From Streptomyces pseudovenezuelae (GTDB lineage Bacteria > Actinomycetota > Actinomycetes > Streptomycetales > Streptomycetaceae), in the NCBI RefSeq assembly GCF_029892565.1, contig NZ_JARXVH010000002.1, forward strand, positions 784,501-848,500: 64,000 nucleotides of DNA, written 5' to 3'. A model generated the notes under the pieces. The model saw only the letters and a program-made list of their open reading frames with translations, was not told the origin of the DNA and made no database searches. This document shows, in pieces, positions 15,690-24,172 of the stretch. Position numbers and translations under genes: made by a program. Every line of letters starts with the position of its first letter. Positions within the stretch are counted from its first letter, which is position 1.

Positions 15690-17180
15690 GTGGTCACGGT
15701 CGATGTGAAGCTGCACCAGGACAGGGCGGAGCGCGACCTGCCGCGGCCCCGACTGGTCATCGGCGGCAAGGACGTCACCGACACGAGTGGCGGTTTCTAC
15801 GAGCACCGCAACCCGGCGACCGGCCTCGTCCAGGCGCGCGTCCCGCTCGCGGGCCCGACCGAGGTGGACCGGGCTGTGGCCGCCGCCCGCCAGGCCTTCG
15901 AGGTGTGGGGCACCATGCGCCCCGCGGAGCGCCGCCGACTGCTCACCCGTTTCGCGCAACTCCTCCGCGACCACATCCCCGACTTCGCGGCGATCTGCCC
16001 ACTGGAGAACGGCGTCTGCATCGGCGGCTGGGCGGAGAGTGTCGGACCGCATGTCGCCGAATGGACCGAGTACTACGCCGGCTGGGCCGACAAGATCGAG
16101 GGCATGGTCGGTGCGGCCTACAGCCCGCACGAGAACGTCGAGTACACCATCGCCGAGCCCTACGGCGTCATCGGCCACATCATCACCTGGAACTCGCCCG
16201 CCCTGTCCCTGGCGATGAAAGTCCCGCCCTCGCTGGCCGCCGGCAACACCGTGGTCATCAAACCGGCCGAGTCCACGCCGTTCTCCGCGCTGCTCTTCGC
16301 CGACCTGGCCCGCGAGGCGGGCATCCCCGAGGGGGTCGTCAACGTCGTCACCGGACTCGGCGACGCGGGATCGGCCCTCGTCACGCACCCCGGCGTCGAC
16401 AAGATCTCCTTCACCGGCGGCCCCGCCACCGCGCGCCGCATCATGGCCGACGCCGCGCCGAGCCTCAAACCCGTCGTGTTCGAGCTCGGCGGCAAGTCCG
16501 CCAACCTGCTCTTCGCCGACACCGACCTCGACACCGTGGTGCCGTACTGCGCGGCCTTCGCCATGAGCAACACCGGCCAGGGCTGCGCACTGCCCACCCG
16601 GCTGCTGGTCGAGCGGCCGATCTACGACGAGGTCGTCGCGCGGGTCTGCGGTGTCGTGGCCCACCTCGCCGTCGGAGATCCGCTCGACCCCACGACGTAC
16701 ATCGGGCCGCTCATCAACGAAGCCGCACGCGATCGTGTCCAAGGCCTGATCGACAAGGCGGTCGAAGGTGGTGCGGGACGACTCGTGTTCGGCGGCGAAC
16801 GCATCGACGCCGAAGGCTACTTCGTCTCCCCGACCGTCTTCGCCGACGTCGACAACCGCAGCGACCTCGCCCAGCAGGAGGTCTTCGGCCCGGTCCTGGC
16901 CATCACCCCCTTCGACACCGAGGACGAGGCCGTCGCTCTCGCCAACGACACCCAGTACGGCCTGTCCGCCTACATCCAGTCCCGTGACATCGGACGCGTC
17001 AACCGTCTGGTGCCACGTCTGAAAGCCGGGACGGTCTACGTCAACCCCGGTCCGAATCCGATCACTTCGCCCGCCACGCCGTTCGGCGGCGTCGGGATGA
17101 GCGGGTTCGGCCGGGAGGGCGGCAAGGCCGGTCTGGACGAGTTCGTCAGTGTCAAAGGTGTCGGCATCAGCCGCGTCTGA
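15690..17180 (+). CDS. NAD(P)-dependent aldehyde dehydrogenase
   Basis: This aldehyde dehydrogenase of 496 residues oxidises an aldehyde to the acid. The WNSP motif (about 167-170), catalytic Glu265 in FELGGKS and nucleophile Cys299 in NTGQGCALPTR are all present. GTG 15690 was chosen because GGGAGG lies 6-11 bases upstream. It opens a five-gene operon with a FadD-like ligase, Ltp, DUF35 and a GntR regulator. In this setting it probably makes the acid that is then activated to CoA, possibly downstream of the GMC oxidoreductase at 25064. Confidence 0.93.
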   Translation: MVTVDVKLHQDRAERDLPRPRLVIGGKDVTDTSGGFYEHRNPATGLVQARVPLAGPTEVDRAVAAARQAFEVWGTMRPAERRRLLTRFAQLLRDHIPDFAAICPLENGVCIGGWAESVGPHVAEWTEYYAGWADKIEGMVGAAYSPHENVEYTIAEPYGVIGHIITWNSPALSLAMKVPPSLAAGNTVVIKPAESTPFSALLFADLAREAGIPEGVVNVVTGLGDAGSALVTHPGVDKISFTGGPATARRIMADAAPSLKPVVFELGGKSANLLFADTDLDTVVPYCAAFAMSNTGQGCALPTRLLVERPIYDEVVARVCGVVAHLAVGDPLDPTTYIGPLINEAARDRVQGLIDKAVEGGAGRLVFGGERIDAEGYFVSPTVFADVDNRSDLAQQEVFGPVLAITPFDTEDEAVALANDTQYGLSAYIQSRDIGRVNRLVPRLKAGTVYVNPGPNPITSPATPFGGVGMSGFGREGGKAGLDEFVSVKGVGISRV

Positions 17181-17214
17181 CTCCCACCTTCCGAAAGCCT
17201 TTGGAGCCAAGAGC

Positions 17215-18789
17215 ATGCATTCCGTCCGCCGCCTGACGTTCGGCGACATCATCCGTGAGCACCGAAGGTCCTTCCCCGACGGCGTCGCCCTCGTCGACGC
17301 CGAAGTCCGGCTGACCTGGCCGCAGTTGGACGAGCGCACCAACCGCCTGGCCCAGGCCCTCACGGTCGCCGGGGTCGGTCCCGGCGACCGGATCCTGTGG
17401 CTGGGGCAGAACTCCTTCCGTATCTGGGAACTGCTCGGCGCCGCCGCGAAGATCGGCGCCATGGTGTGTCCCGGCTACTGGCGCTGGGCCGCCCCCGAAA
17501 TGGCGTTCGCGGTCGAGGACTTCGACCCCCGGGTGGTGATCTGGCAGGACGAGGAGATCGGCGACACGGTGGGCAAGGCGCGGGCCGAACTGGGCAGCGA
17601 CCACCGGGCGTTGTGGCTGCGGCACGACACGGAGGGCCCCGGCTCCTATGAGTCCTTCCTGGCCTCTGGCGCGGCCGAGGACCCGGCCGTCGACGTCGAC
17701 CCGGACTCCCCGCTGCTGGTCATCTACACCGCGGCGATCTCCGGACGTCAGTCCGGCTCGATGCTCTCGCACCGCAATCTCCTCGCCATGGGCGCGAGCG
17801 CCGCCTGGATGGGGGACATCGGCACCGAGACGGCCTTCCTCGGCGCCGGACCGATGTTCCATATCGGCAACTACCAGTTCTGGGGCGTCCCGGCCTTCGT
17901 GCACGGTGGCAAGAACGTCGTCGTCCGCCGGGTCGTCGCCGAGGAACTGCTCCCGCTGCTGGCGGAGGAGCGGTGCACGCACGCGTACCTGATGCCGCCG
18001 ACGATCGCCCAACTCGTCGTCCTCAACAGGGAGGCGGGCCACGACCTCTCCCACCTGCGGGCCAGTGTCGCCGCCCCGCTGTGGCAGGGTACGGTCCCCA
18101 CCGACCGGAGCCGCTTCACCCGCAACGGCGGCGGCGAGGGCCGCGGCTACGGCCAGACCGAGGTGACCGGCTTCGCCGTGACGGGCGCCTACGGAGGTAC
18201 GGGCACCGGCAACGCGGGACGGCCCGGTCCCTTCACCGCCGTACGCATCCTCGACGGCACAGGCGAGGAGCGGGCGGTCGGCGAGGCGGGCGAGATCTGT
18301 GTCCGCGGCGACCTCGTGCACCTCGGCTACTGGAACCGGCCCGAGATCAACGAGGAACGCTTCCGTTTCGGCTGGTGGCACACCACCGACCTCGGCCGGC
18401 GCGAGCCCGACGGCACGATCAGCTTCCTCGGCACCACGACCCGCATGCTCAAGTCGGCGGCCGAGAACATCTTCCCGGCCGAGGTGGAGAACTGCATCGA
18501 GTCGCACCCGGCCGTCAAGGAGGCCGCCGTGATCGGCGTGCCCAACGAGCGCTGGGCGCAGGACGTCAAAGCGGTCGTCGTGCTGCACCAGGACGCCGAG
18601 GCGCTCACGGCGGCGGACGTCATCGAGCACTGCCGGGCGCGGATCGCCTCGTACAAGAAGCCCAAGACGGTGGAGTTCGTCGAGGCGCTGCCGCGCACCA
18701 AGGACTTCGGCAAGGACTACGAGGCGCTCGACGAGCGCTTCGGCGGTGGCGGCTACCCCGGCGGAGACACGCTCGGCGCGGGGCGGTGA
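17215..18789 (+). CDS. FadD-like acyl-CoA synthetase with altered ATP loop
   Basis: This adenylate-forming enzyme has 524 residues. Late motifs are intact: GYGQTEVTGF, the TDLG hinge region, RMLKSAAENIFPAEVE and a C-terminal Lys in LPRTKDFGKDYEAL. The phosphate-binding loop, normally YTSGTTGxPKG, reads YTAAISGRQSGSMLSH at about 171-186, losing the Thr/Gly-rich core and the Lys. Some actinobacterial FadD paralogues show similar changes, so activity is possible but not certain. The start ATG 17215 has GGAG upstream. It is predicted to activate the acid made by the preceding aldehyde dehydrogenase. Confidence 0.85.
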   Translation: MHSVRRLTFGDIIREHRRSFPDGVALVDAEVRLTWPQLDERTNRLAQALTVAGVGPGDRILWLGQNSFRIWELLGAAAKIGAMVCPGYWRWAAPEMAFAVEDFDPRVVIWQDEEIGDTVGKARAELGSDHRALWLRHDTEGPGSYESFLASGAAEDPAVDVDPDSPLLVIYTAAISGRQSGSMLSHRNLLAMGASAAWMGDIGTETAFLGAGPMFHIGNYQFWGVPAFVHGGKNVVVRRVVAEELLPLLAEERCTHAYLMPPTIAQLVVLNREAGHDLSHLRASVAAPLWQGTVPTDRSRFTRNGGGEGRGYGQTEVTGFAVTGAYGGTGTGNAGRPGPFTAVRILDGTGEERAVGEAGEICVRGDLVHLGYWNRPEINEERFRFGWWHTTDLGRREPDGTISFLGTTTRMLKSAAENIFPAEVENCIESHPAVKEAAVIGVPNERWAQDVKAVVVLHQDAEALTAADVIEHCRARIASYKKPKTVEFVEALPRTKDFGKDYEALDERFGGGGYPGGDTLGAGR

Positions 18790-18793
18790 CCTC

Positions 18794-19945
18794 GTGAACG
18801 AACGTCAACCCGTCGTCGTCGGCGTGCACGCCACCGAGCAGGCCCTGTCTCTCCCGCACCGCGACGCGATGGGCCTCGCTCTCGAAGCGGTGCGCGGCGC
18901 GATCGAGGACGCCGGGCTGACCCCGGCGGACGTCGACGGCGCCCAGGTCGACTGGCCCGGCCCGGGTGGCGTTCCCGGCGAGGGCAGCTCCTGGGCCCGG
19001 ATGCTAGGCCGGGACCTGCGCTGGACCAGTGACTCGATGCTCGACAACGCCGGCTCGCGGGGCCTGCTGAAGGCGGCCTCAGCCGTACGGGCGGGGTTCG
19101 CCGACACCGTGGTGGTCGGCGGCTGCAAACTGGTCTCGCGCGGTGCCGGTCCCGTCGGCGCAGGGGTCCCGCTGGAGTTCGCCGACGTCTGGGGCAGCTA
19201 CGTCGTCGCCCAGTTCGCGCTGGTGGCGGCGCGGCACATGCACCAGTACGGGACGACCTCCCGTCAGCTCGCGGAGGTCGCCGCCACCATCCGCAACAAC
19301 GGCACCACCAACCCGGAGGCGATGATGTACGGCCGAGGGCCGTACACCGCCGACGACGTGCTCGGCTCCCGCATGGTGGCCGCACCGTTCCACCTGCTGG
19401 ACTGCTGCATCGTCGGCGAGGGCGGCGCCGCCCTCGTGGTGACCACCGCCGAACGGGCCCGGGACCTGCCCCACCCGCCCGTCGCCGTACTCGGCGGCGG
19501 CATGGAGTACCACCAGGCTGCGTACGCCAACCCCGCGCTGTACCGGGAGGTCGGGCAACTCGGCCGGGATGCGGCCGGCCGCGCCTACGCCATGGCCGGT
19601 GTGGGCCCCCACGATGTGGACGTCTTCTCCCTCTACGACCCCAACTCCTTCGAGATCATCCGGCAGTTGGAGGCGCTCGGGCTGTGCGGCGAGGGCGAGG
19701 GCGGACCTTTGGCGGCCAGCGGTGCCATCGCCGTCGGCGGCAAGCATCCCGTCAATCCCGACGGCGGCTGCCTGGCGTACGCGTGGAACGGAACCCAGCA
19801 GATGACACTCAAAGTCGTCGAGGCCGTACGGCAGTTGCGCGGCACGGCCGTCCACCAGGTCGAGGGCGCGGAGCTGGCGGTCGTCGGCAACGCCGGCTCC
19901 GGCGCGCAGCACTACGAGATGAGCGTGCTGGGGAGGAGGCGATGA
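18794..19945 (+). CDS. Ltp-type thiolase-superfamily protein lacking the catalytic Cys/His residues
   Basis: This SCP-2-thiolase-like protein of 383 residues starts at GTG 18794, 5 bases after the FadD stop. At the nucleophile position it reads LDNAGSRG (Ala for Cys). The usual HDCFT is SLYDPNSF, the GHP histidine region is YAWNGTQQM, and the C-terminal loop is VGNAGSGA. With no Cys or His it cannot be a normal thiolase. A DUF35 gene follows with an ATGA overlap, the arrangement of Ltp aldolases that cleave steroid side chains. A structural or CoA-binding role is the alternative. Confidence 0.8.
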   Translation: MNERQPVVVGVHATEQALSLPHRDAMGLALEAVRGAIEDAGLTPADVDGAQVDWPGPGGVPGEGSSWARMLGRDLRWTSDSMLDNAGSRGLLKAASAVRAGFADTVVVGGCKLVSRGAGPVGAGVPLEFADVWGSYVVAQFALVAARHMHQYGTTSRQLAEVAATIRNNGTTNPEAMMYGRGPYTADDVLGSRMVAAPFHLLDCCIVGEGGAALVVTTAERARDLPHPPVAVLGGGMEYHQAAYANPALYREVGQLGRDAAGRAYAMAGVGPHDVDVFSLYDPNSFEIIRQLEALGLCGEGEGGPLAASGAIAVGGKHPVNPDGGCLAYAWNGTQQMTLKVVEAVRQLRGTAVHQVEGAELAVVGNAGSGAQHYEMSVLGRRR

Positions 19946-20343
19946 GCCGCCCCGTACCCGTGCCCACCGCGCTGTCCCGGCCGTTCTGGGACGCGGCCAG
20001 GCGCGGTGACCTGGTCGTCCCGCACTGCCCGGGCTGCGGGCTGCGCTTCTTCGTGCCCGAACCCGCCTGCCCCGGCTGCATGTCGGCGGACTGGCAGTAC
20101 GTGCCCAGCGCCGGCCGGGGCACCGTCTACTCGGTGACCGTGGTGCACCGCGCACCCGGCCCCGGCTTCGGCACACCCTTCGCGCTGGCTGCGATCGACC
20201 TGGACGAGGGCGGCACACTGCTGTCCCACGTCGATGCGGGCGACCCGGACAGCGTGGTCATCGGGATGCGGGTGCGCGTGGACTTCCGACCTCTCACCGA
20301 CGAGATCACCCTGCCGTACTTCGTACCGGTCCCCTGTGACTGA
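19942..20343 (+). CDS. DUF35 zinc-ribbon/OB-fold protein (Ltp partner)
   Basis: This DUF35 protein has 133 residues. The zinc-ribbon cysteines appear as CPGC and CPGC (about 29-46), followed by an OB-fold with GRGTVYSVTVVHRAPGP. It starts at ATG 19942 behind GGGGAGGAGGC and overlaps the Ltp stop. It is the second DUF35-Ltp pair in the window, with gene order reversed relative to 5017-6605. It most likely forms a complex with the preceding Ltp. Confidence 0.88.
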   Translation: MSRPVPVPTALSRPFWDAARRGDLVVPHCPGCGLRFFVPEPACPGCMSADWQYVPSAGRGTVYSVTVVHRAPGPGFGTPFALAAIDLDEGGTLLSHVDAGDPDSVVIGMRVRVDFRPLTDEITLPYFVPVPCD

Positions 20344-20357
20344 AGGAGATGGATGCC

Positions 20358-21107
20358 GTGACGAACACGCCGGTACGGGTCCCCAAGATGGCCGAGCTGG
20401 TGGCGGCACAGCTGCGCCGCAAGATCGTGCGCGGGGAACTGGCCGAGGGGGACGCGCTGCCTGCCGAGACGGCCCTGATGGCGGAGTTCGCCGTCTCCCG
20501 GCCGACGCTGCGCGAGGCGTTCCGGGTACTGGAGTCGGAGTCGCTGATCAGCGTGCGCCGGGGCGCCCGGGGCGGGGCGCGGGTGCAGGTCCCGGAGGGC
20601 ACGGTCGCCGCCCGCTACGCAGGGGTGGTCCTCGAGTACCGCGGTACGACCCTCAAGGACGTCTACGACGCCCGTACGGTCATCGAGGCGCCGTGCGCCG
20701 GTCTGCTGGCCCAGCGCCGCACGGACCAGGACCTGGAGCGGCTGCGGGCCTCCGTCGCCGAGGCCGAGGGACTCATGGACGACCCCTCGGCCTTCATCCG
20801 CGCCCACATGGAGTTCCACGCCCTCGTCGTCGAACTCGCCGGCAACGAGACGCTGAGCGTCCTCAACGGCATGGTCCGGCACATCATCGACCAGGCGAAC
20901 TGGTCGCATGTCGACCTCGACGCCGGCAGCCCCGAGAACATCCGGGCAAACCGCCGGGGCTTCCGGGCCCACGGCGCCCTCGTCGATCTGGTGGCTGGGC
21001 GCCGCACCGAGGCCGCGGAGGAGTTGTGGCGCCTCCACCTCCAGGAGGCCGAGGACTACCTGCTGCAGAGCAGGTCCATGACGACGGTCCTGGACCTGCT
21101 CGCCTGA
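20358..21107 (+). CDS. GntR-family regulator, FadR (FCD) subfamily
   Basis: This repressor-type protein has 249 residues. The N-terminal winged helix (about 10-75) contains RPTLREAFRVLESESLISVRRG, and the C-terminal FCD ligand domain contains the His/Asp metal-site regions (VIEAPCAGLLA, FHALVVELAGN). ATG 20349 abuts the AAGGAG at 20343-20348, so GTG 20358, with 9-base spacing, is the better start. It ends the aldehyde dehydrogenase operon. FadR-type FCD proteins usually sense acyl-CoA or carboxylates, so it probably controls this island together with its paralogue at 40895-41713. Confidence 0.9.
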   Translation: MTNTPVRVPKMAELVAAQLRRKIVRGELAEGDALPAETALMAEFAVSRPTLREAFRVLESESLISVRRGARGGARVQVPEGTVAARYAGVVLEYRGTTLKDVYDARTVIEAPCAGLLAQRRTDQDLERLRASVAEAEGLMDDPSAFIRAHMEFHALVVELAGNETLSVLNGMVRHIIDQANWSHVDLDAGSPENIRANRRGFRAHGALVDLVAGRRTEAAEELWRLHLQEAEDYLLQSRSMTTVLDLLA

Positions 21108-21114
21108 CGCACCG

Positions 21115-22137
21115 TCAACTGCCGTGCAGTTCCTGCACGATCGGCTCCCACACCTCGGCGTCGATCTCGTACGCGGTGTAGAAGGACACCCGGTCGACCA
21201 GAGCTCCGTACCGGCGGCTGATCTCGCCCGCCACCCGCTGCGGCTCCGCGACGACCGCGAAGGTGTGCAGGACCTCGTCGTCGACGAGCCCGCCCATCGC
21301 CTCCCACCTGTCCTCGCGGGACGACTTCGACAGCGCGTTCAGCTCGTCGCCGAGTTCGCCCCAGCCGTGCAGTTCCAGGACACCGCGATAGGCGGGTGTG
21401 CTGCCGTAGAAGGCGATCTGGCGGCGGGTGCCGTCGATCGCGCGGGCCAGCTCCTCCTCGGTGCGGCCGGTCGCGGTGAGCAGCAGATGGGAGACGGAGA
21501 AGTCGCCGCGCGTGCGCCCGGACCGCTCCAGGCCCGCCTCGACGGTGGGCAGGGTCACCTCCCGCAGGTACCGCTCGGTGGTGAAGCCATGCGCCAGGAG
21601 TCCGTCGGCGACCTCGCCCGCCACCCGGGTCATCGCCTCCCCGACCGCGGCCACGAAGACCTTCGGGGCGCCGCCGGGAGCGGGCGGGGGAGAGAAGAAG
21701 GGGGGCATGAGCGTGTGCGTGTAGAAGTCGCCGCGGAAGTCGAGCGTCTCGCCCTCGTTCCAGGCGGCCCAGATGGCGCGCAGCGCGCTCACGTACTCCC
21801 GCATACGGGCGGCGGGGCGGCTCCACGGCATGGCGAAGCGCCGCTCGATGTGCGGTTTGATCTGGCTGCCGAGGCCGAGCGAGAAGCGTCCGCCGGCGTA
21901 GGCCTGCAAGTCGTGTGCGGTGTAGGCGAGTTGCATGGGGGAGCGGGCGAACGCGACCGCGATCGCCGTACCGACCTCCAGCCGGTCGGTGTGCTCGGCC
22001 GCGAGCAGCAGCGGCAGGAACGGGTCGTGCTTGGACTCCGAGGCCCACAGGCCGTCATAGCCCGCCTTCTCGTGGTGGCGAGCCTCCTCCACGACCTCCG
22101 TAGTGCCCCATACGCTGAGCTTGCCGTCGACCTTCAT
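21115..22137 (-). CDS. LLM-class (luciferase-like) F420-dependent oxidoreductase
   Basis: This TIM-barrel oxidoreductase of the bacterial luciferase-like superfamily has 340 residues. The N-terminus (EEARHHEKAGYDGLWASESKHDPFLPL), then VGTAIAVAFARSP and RFSLGLGSQIKPHIERRF, are typical of actinobacterial F420-dependent members. The start ATG 22137 overlaps the stop of the upstream acyl-CoA dehydrogenase (ATGA). The open frame runs on to 23148, but that part is a shadow of the dehydrogenase gene. It may reduce a double bond or oxidise an alcohol of the degraded compound using F420; the substrate is not known. Confidence 0.88.
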   Translation of the reverse strand: MKVDGKLSVWGTTEVVEEARHHEKAGYDGLWASESKHDPFLPLLLAAEHTDRLEVGTAIAVAFARSPMQLAYTAHDLQAYAGGRFSLGLGSQIKPHIERRFAMPWSRPAARMREYVSALRAIWAAWNEGETLDFRGDFYTHTLMPPFFSPPPAPGGAPKVFVAAVGEAMTRVAGEVADGLLAHGFTTERYLREVTLPTVEAGLERSGRTRGDFSVSHLLLTATGRTEEELARAIDGTRRQIAFYGSTPAYRGVLELHGWGELGDELNALSKSSREDRWEAMGGLVDDEVLHTFAVVAEPQRVAGEISRRYGALVDRVSFYTAYEIDAEVWEPIVQELHGS

Positions 22138-23276
22138 GCCGTTCCCTCCGCTGTGACCGCGTCCAGTCCGATGTGCCGCGCGAGCAGTTCGCGGTGGTAC
22201 GCCGGGTCCCCGAACAGGAGTTGTGACGTCTTGGCCCGCTTCAGAAACAGGTGGGCCGGGTGCTCCCACGTGAAGCCGATGCCTCCGTGGACCTGAATGT
22301 TCTGTTCCGTCGCCTGCAGACAGGCGTCCGAGCAGAACGCCTTGGCCAGACTCGCCACCGTGGGCAGCTTCGGATCGTCGCCCTCGGCGGCGAGCAGCGC
22401 GAAGTGCGCGGCGGCGCGTGCCGACTCCACTTCGAGGAGGACATCGGCGAGAAGGTGCTTCACGGCCTGGAAGGAGCCGATGGGCCGCCCGAACTGGTGC
22501 CGGACCTTGGCGTACTCCACTGCCATGTCCAGCGCGCGGGAGGCCACTCCCACCTGCTCGGCGGCGAGCGTCACCAGGGCCCGGTCGAGCACCTGCGAGA
22601 CGAGATCCCAGCCGTCTGCGTGCGTACGCAGCCTGGTTGCCGATACGTCGTCGTAGTCGAGGCGGGCCTGCCGGCGGGTCGGGTCCATCGTGGGGAGGGG
22701 AGTGCGGGTCAGTCCGGCCGCGTCGCCGTCCACCCAGAAGACGCCGATGCCGTCGTCGGTGCGGGCGACGGTGAGGACGACGTCGGCGGTGGCACCGTCC
22801 AGGACGAACATCTTGTGTCCGGTCAGCAGCCAACGCCCGTCTGATGCACGGGCGTTGAGTTGGATCCCCGTCGCGTCCCAGCGGGCGGAGTCCTCGGTCA
22901 GGGCCAGCGTCCCGACCAGTTCGCCCGAGGCGAGTCCGGGCAGCAGGGACTTGCGGGCGTCCTCGTCGTCGCAGCGCAGCAGCGTGGTCGTCGCCAGCAC
23001 GGCCGAGGAGAGGAAGGGTGCGCACAGCAGCGCCCGGCCCATCTCCTCCATGACCGCACCCACTTCGACCGGCCCGCACCCGGCACCGCCGTACTCCTCG
23101 GGGACGGCCAGTCCCTGAAGGCCGAGTTCCGTCCCCATCCGGCGCCACAGCGCCCGGTCGAAGCCCTCCGGCGTCTCCATCAATCGCCGCGTCTCGGTCT
23201 CGGGCGAGGTGGCCGCGAGGAACGCCCGTACGGTGCGCCGCAGTTCCTCCTGCTCGTTACTGAACGCGAAGTCCAT
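22134..23276 (-). CDS. Acyl-CoA dehydrogenase, beta-type
   Basis: This acyl-CoA dehydrogenase of 380 residues begins MDFAFSNEQEELRRTVRAFL. It keeps YAKVRHQFGRPIGSFQAVKH and IQVHGGIGFTWEHPAHLF but ends LLFGDPAYHRELLARH, without an EGT/GGT loop. It belongs to the same beta-type group as 7836 and 29639, whose partners are adjacent alpha-type subunits. Here no alpha-type copy is next door, so it may pair with one elsewhere or act alone. It lies in a leftward operon after a crotonase and before the LLM oxidoreductase. Confidence 0.88.
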   Translation of the reverse strand: MDFAFSNEQEELRRTVRAFLAATSPETETRRLMETPEGFDRALWRRMGTELGLQGLAVPEEYGGAGCGPVEVGAVMEEMGRALLCAPFLSSAVLATTTLLRCDDEDARKSLLPGLASGELVGTLALTEDSARWDATGIQLNARASDGRWLLTGHKMFVLDGATADVVLTVARTDDGIGVFWVDGDAAGLTRTPLPTMDPTRRQARLDYDDVSATRLRTHADGWDLVSQVLDRALVTLAAEQVGVASRALDMAVEYAKVRHQFGRPIGSFQAVKHLLADVLLEVESARAAAHFALLAAEGDDPKLPTVASLAKAFCSDACLQATEQNIQVHGGIGFTWEHPAHLFLKRAKTSQLLFGDPAYHRELLARHIGLDAVTAEGTA

Positions 23277-23281
23277 GCCGT

Positions 23282-24067
23282 TCAGCCCTCCGCGCCGGCT
23301 CGACGACGACCGCGCGAGGTGATGATCTTCTCCACCGCGGCGATGTGGTCCGGGTCGTGCATGCTGTCCCGTTCGGCGAGCAGCGCAGGCTCCAGTACGG
23401 CGGCCATGGCCTGCTCCAGATGCAGGTTCACCGCCCGCTTGGTGCCGCGCAGCGCCTGCGTGGGCAGGGCGGCCAGCCGTCCGGCCAGGTCCATGGCCTC
23501 GTCCAGGAGCTTGTCCTTCGGTACGACACGGTTGGCGACGCCGAGCCGGACCGCCTCCTCGGCGCTCATCCGGTCGCCCAGGAAGAGCAGTTCCTTCGCC
23601 CGGGTCAGGCCGACGAGGAGGGGCAGGACCAGAGCGCCGCCGTCGCCCGCGACGAGGCCGACCTGGACATGCGGGTCGGCCACGTAGGCGTCGTCCGCGA
23701 TCAGTACCAGGTCGCTCAGCAGGGCCAGGCTGCAACCGAGGCCCACGGCGGGCCCGTTGACCGCAGCGATCACCGGCAGCGGGCAGCGGACCAGGCCGGT
23801 GATGATCCGCCGGGCCTCGTCGACGTTCTGTTGCCGGAAGGCGGGGTCGCGCTGGACCCGGGTCATGATGTCGAAGTTGCCGCCCGCGCTGAACGCCCTT
23901 CCCCGCCCGGTGAGCACCACCACCCGTGCCTCCGGGTCGTCGGCGACCGTGTCCCAGACCGACGCGAGGCCGGAGTGCAGTTCCTCGCTCATCGCGTTGA
24001 GCTGGTCCGGCCGGTTCAGCTCGATCAGCCGGACCGGCCCGAGCGCCGTCACCACCAGATCCGTCAT
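23282..24067 (-). CDS. Enoyl-CoA hydratase/isomerase family protein
   Basis: This crotonase-fold protein has about 261 residues. GRAFSAGGNFD and PAVGLGCSLALLSDL form the oxyanion-hole region. The second half reads PHVQVGLVAGDGGALVLPLL. The segment that carries the second catalytic Glu in classical hydratases has no Glu but an Asp (AGDGG), a subtype seen in many actinobacterial crotonases whose reactions vary. ATG 24067 gives the standard N-terminus; an in-frame ATG at 24082 is possible. It is the first gene of the leftward operon. Confidence 0.87.
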   Translation of the reverse strand: MTDLVVTALGPVRLIELNRPDQLNAMSEELHSGLASVWDTVADDPEARVVVLTGRGRAFSAGGNFDIMTRVQRDPAFRQQNVDEARRIITGLVRCPLPVIAAVNGPAVGLGCSLALLSDLVLIADDAYVADPHVQVGLVAGDGGALVLPLLVGLTRAKELLFLGDRMSAEEAVRLGVANRVVPKDKLLDEAMDLAGRLAALPTQALRGTKRAVNLHLEQAMAAVLEPALLAERDSMHDPDHIAAVEKIITSRGRRRAGAEG

Positions 24068-24100
24068 CTCCACCGCCACCATCCACGAACAGGTCAGTAG

Positions 24101-24130
24101 AGTTGAATGCTATAACTAATTGAGCTTTAT
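24101..24130. promoter_or_regulatory. Divergent AT-rich promoter/operator
   Basis: The gap between the divergent crotonase genes contains GTTGAATGCTATAACTAATTG (24102-24122). GTTGAATGC is repeated at 26758-26766 upstream of the GH1-like gene. TATAACTA also occurs at 14407. Probably a shared promoter region and regulator site. Confidence 0.5.
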
Positions 24131-24172
24131 GAGAACCAGGTCGCGGAGTGACGAGCCCGACGGAGGACGCGC

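Noticed and set aside
22138..23148. N-terminal extension of the LLM oxidoreductase to 23148
   Set aside because: The extra part lies within the acyl-CoA dehydrogenase gene in another frame. ATG 22137 begins the conserved LLM domain and overlaps the dehydrogenase stop.
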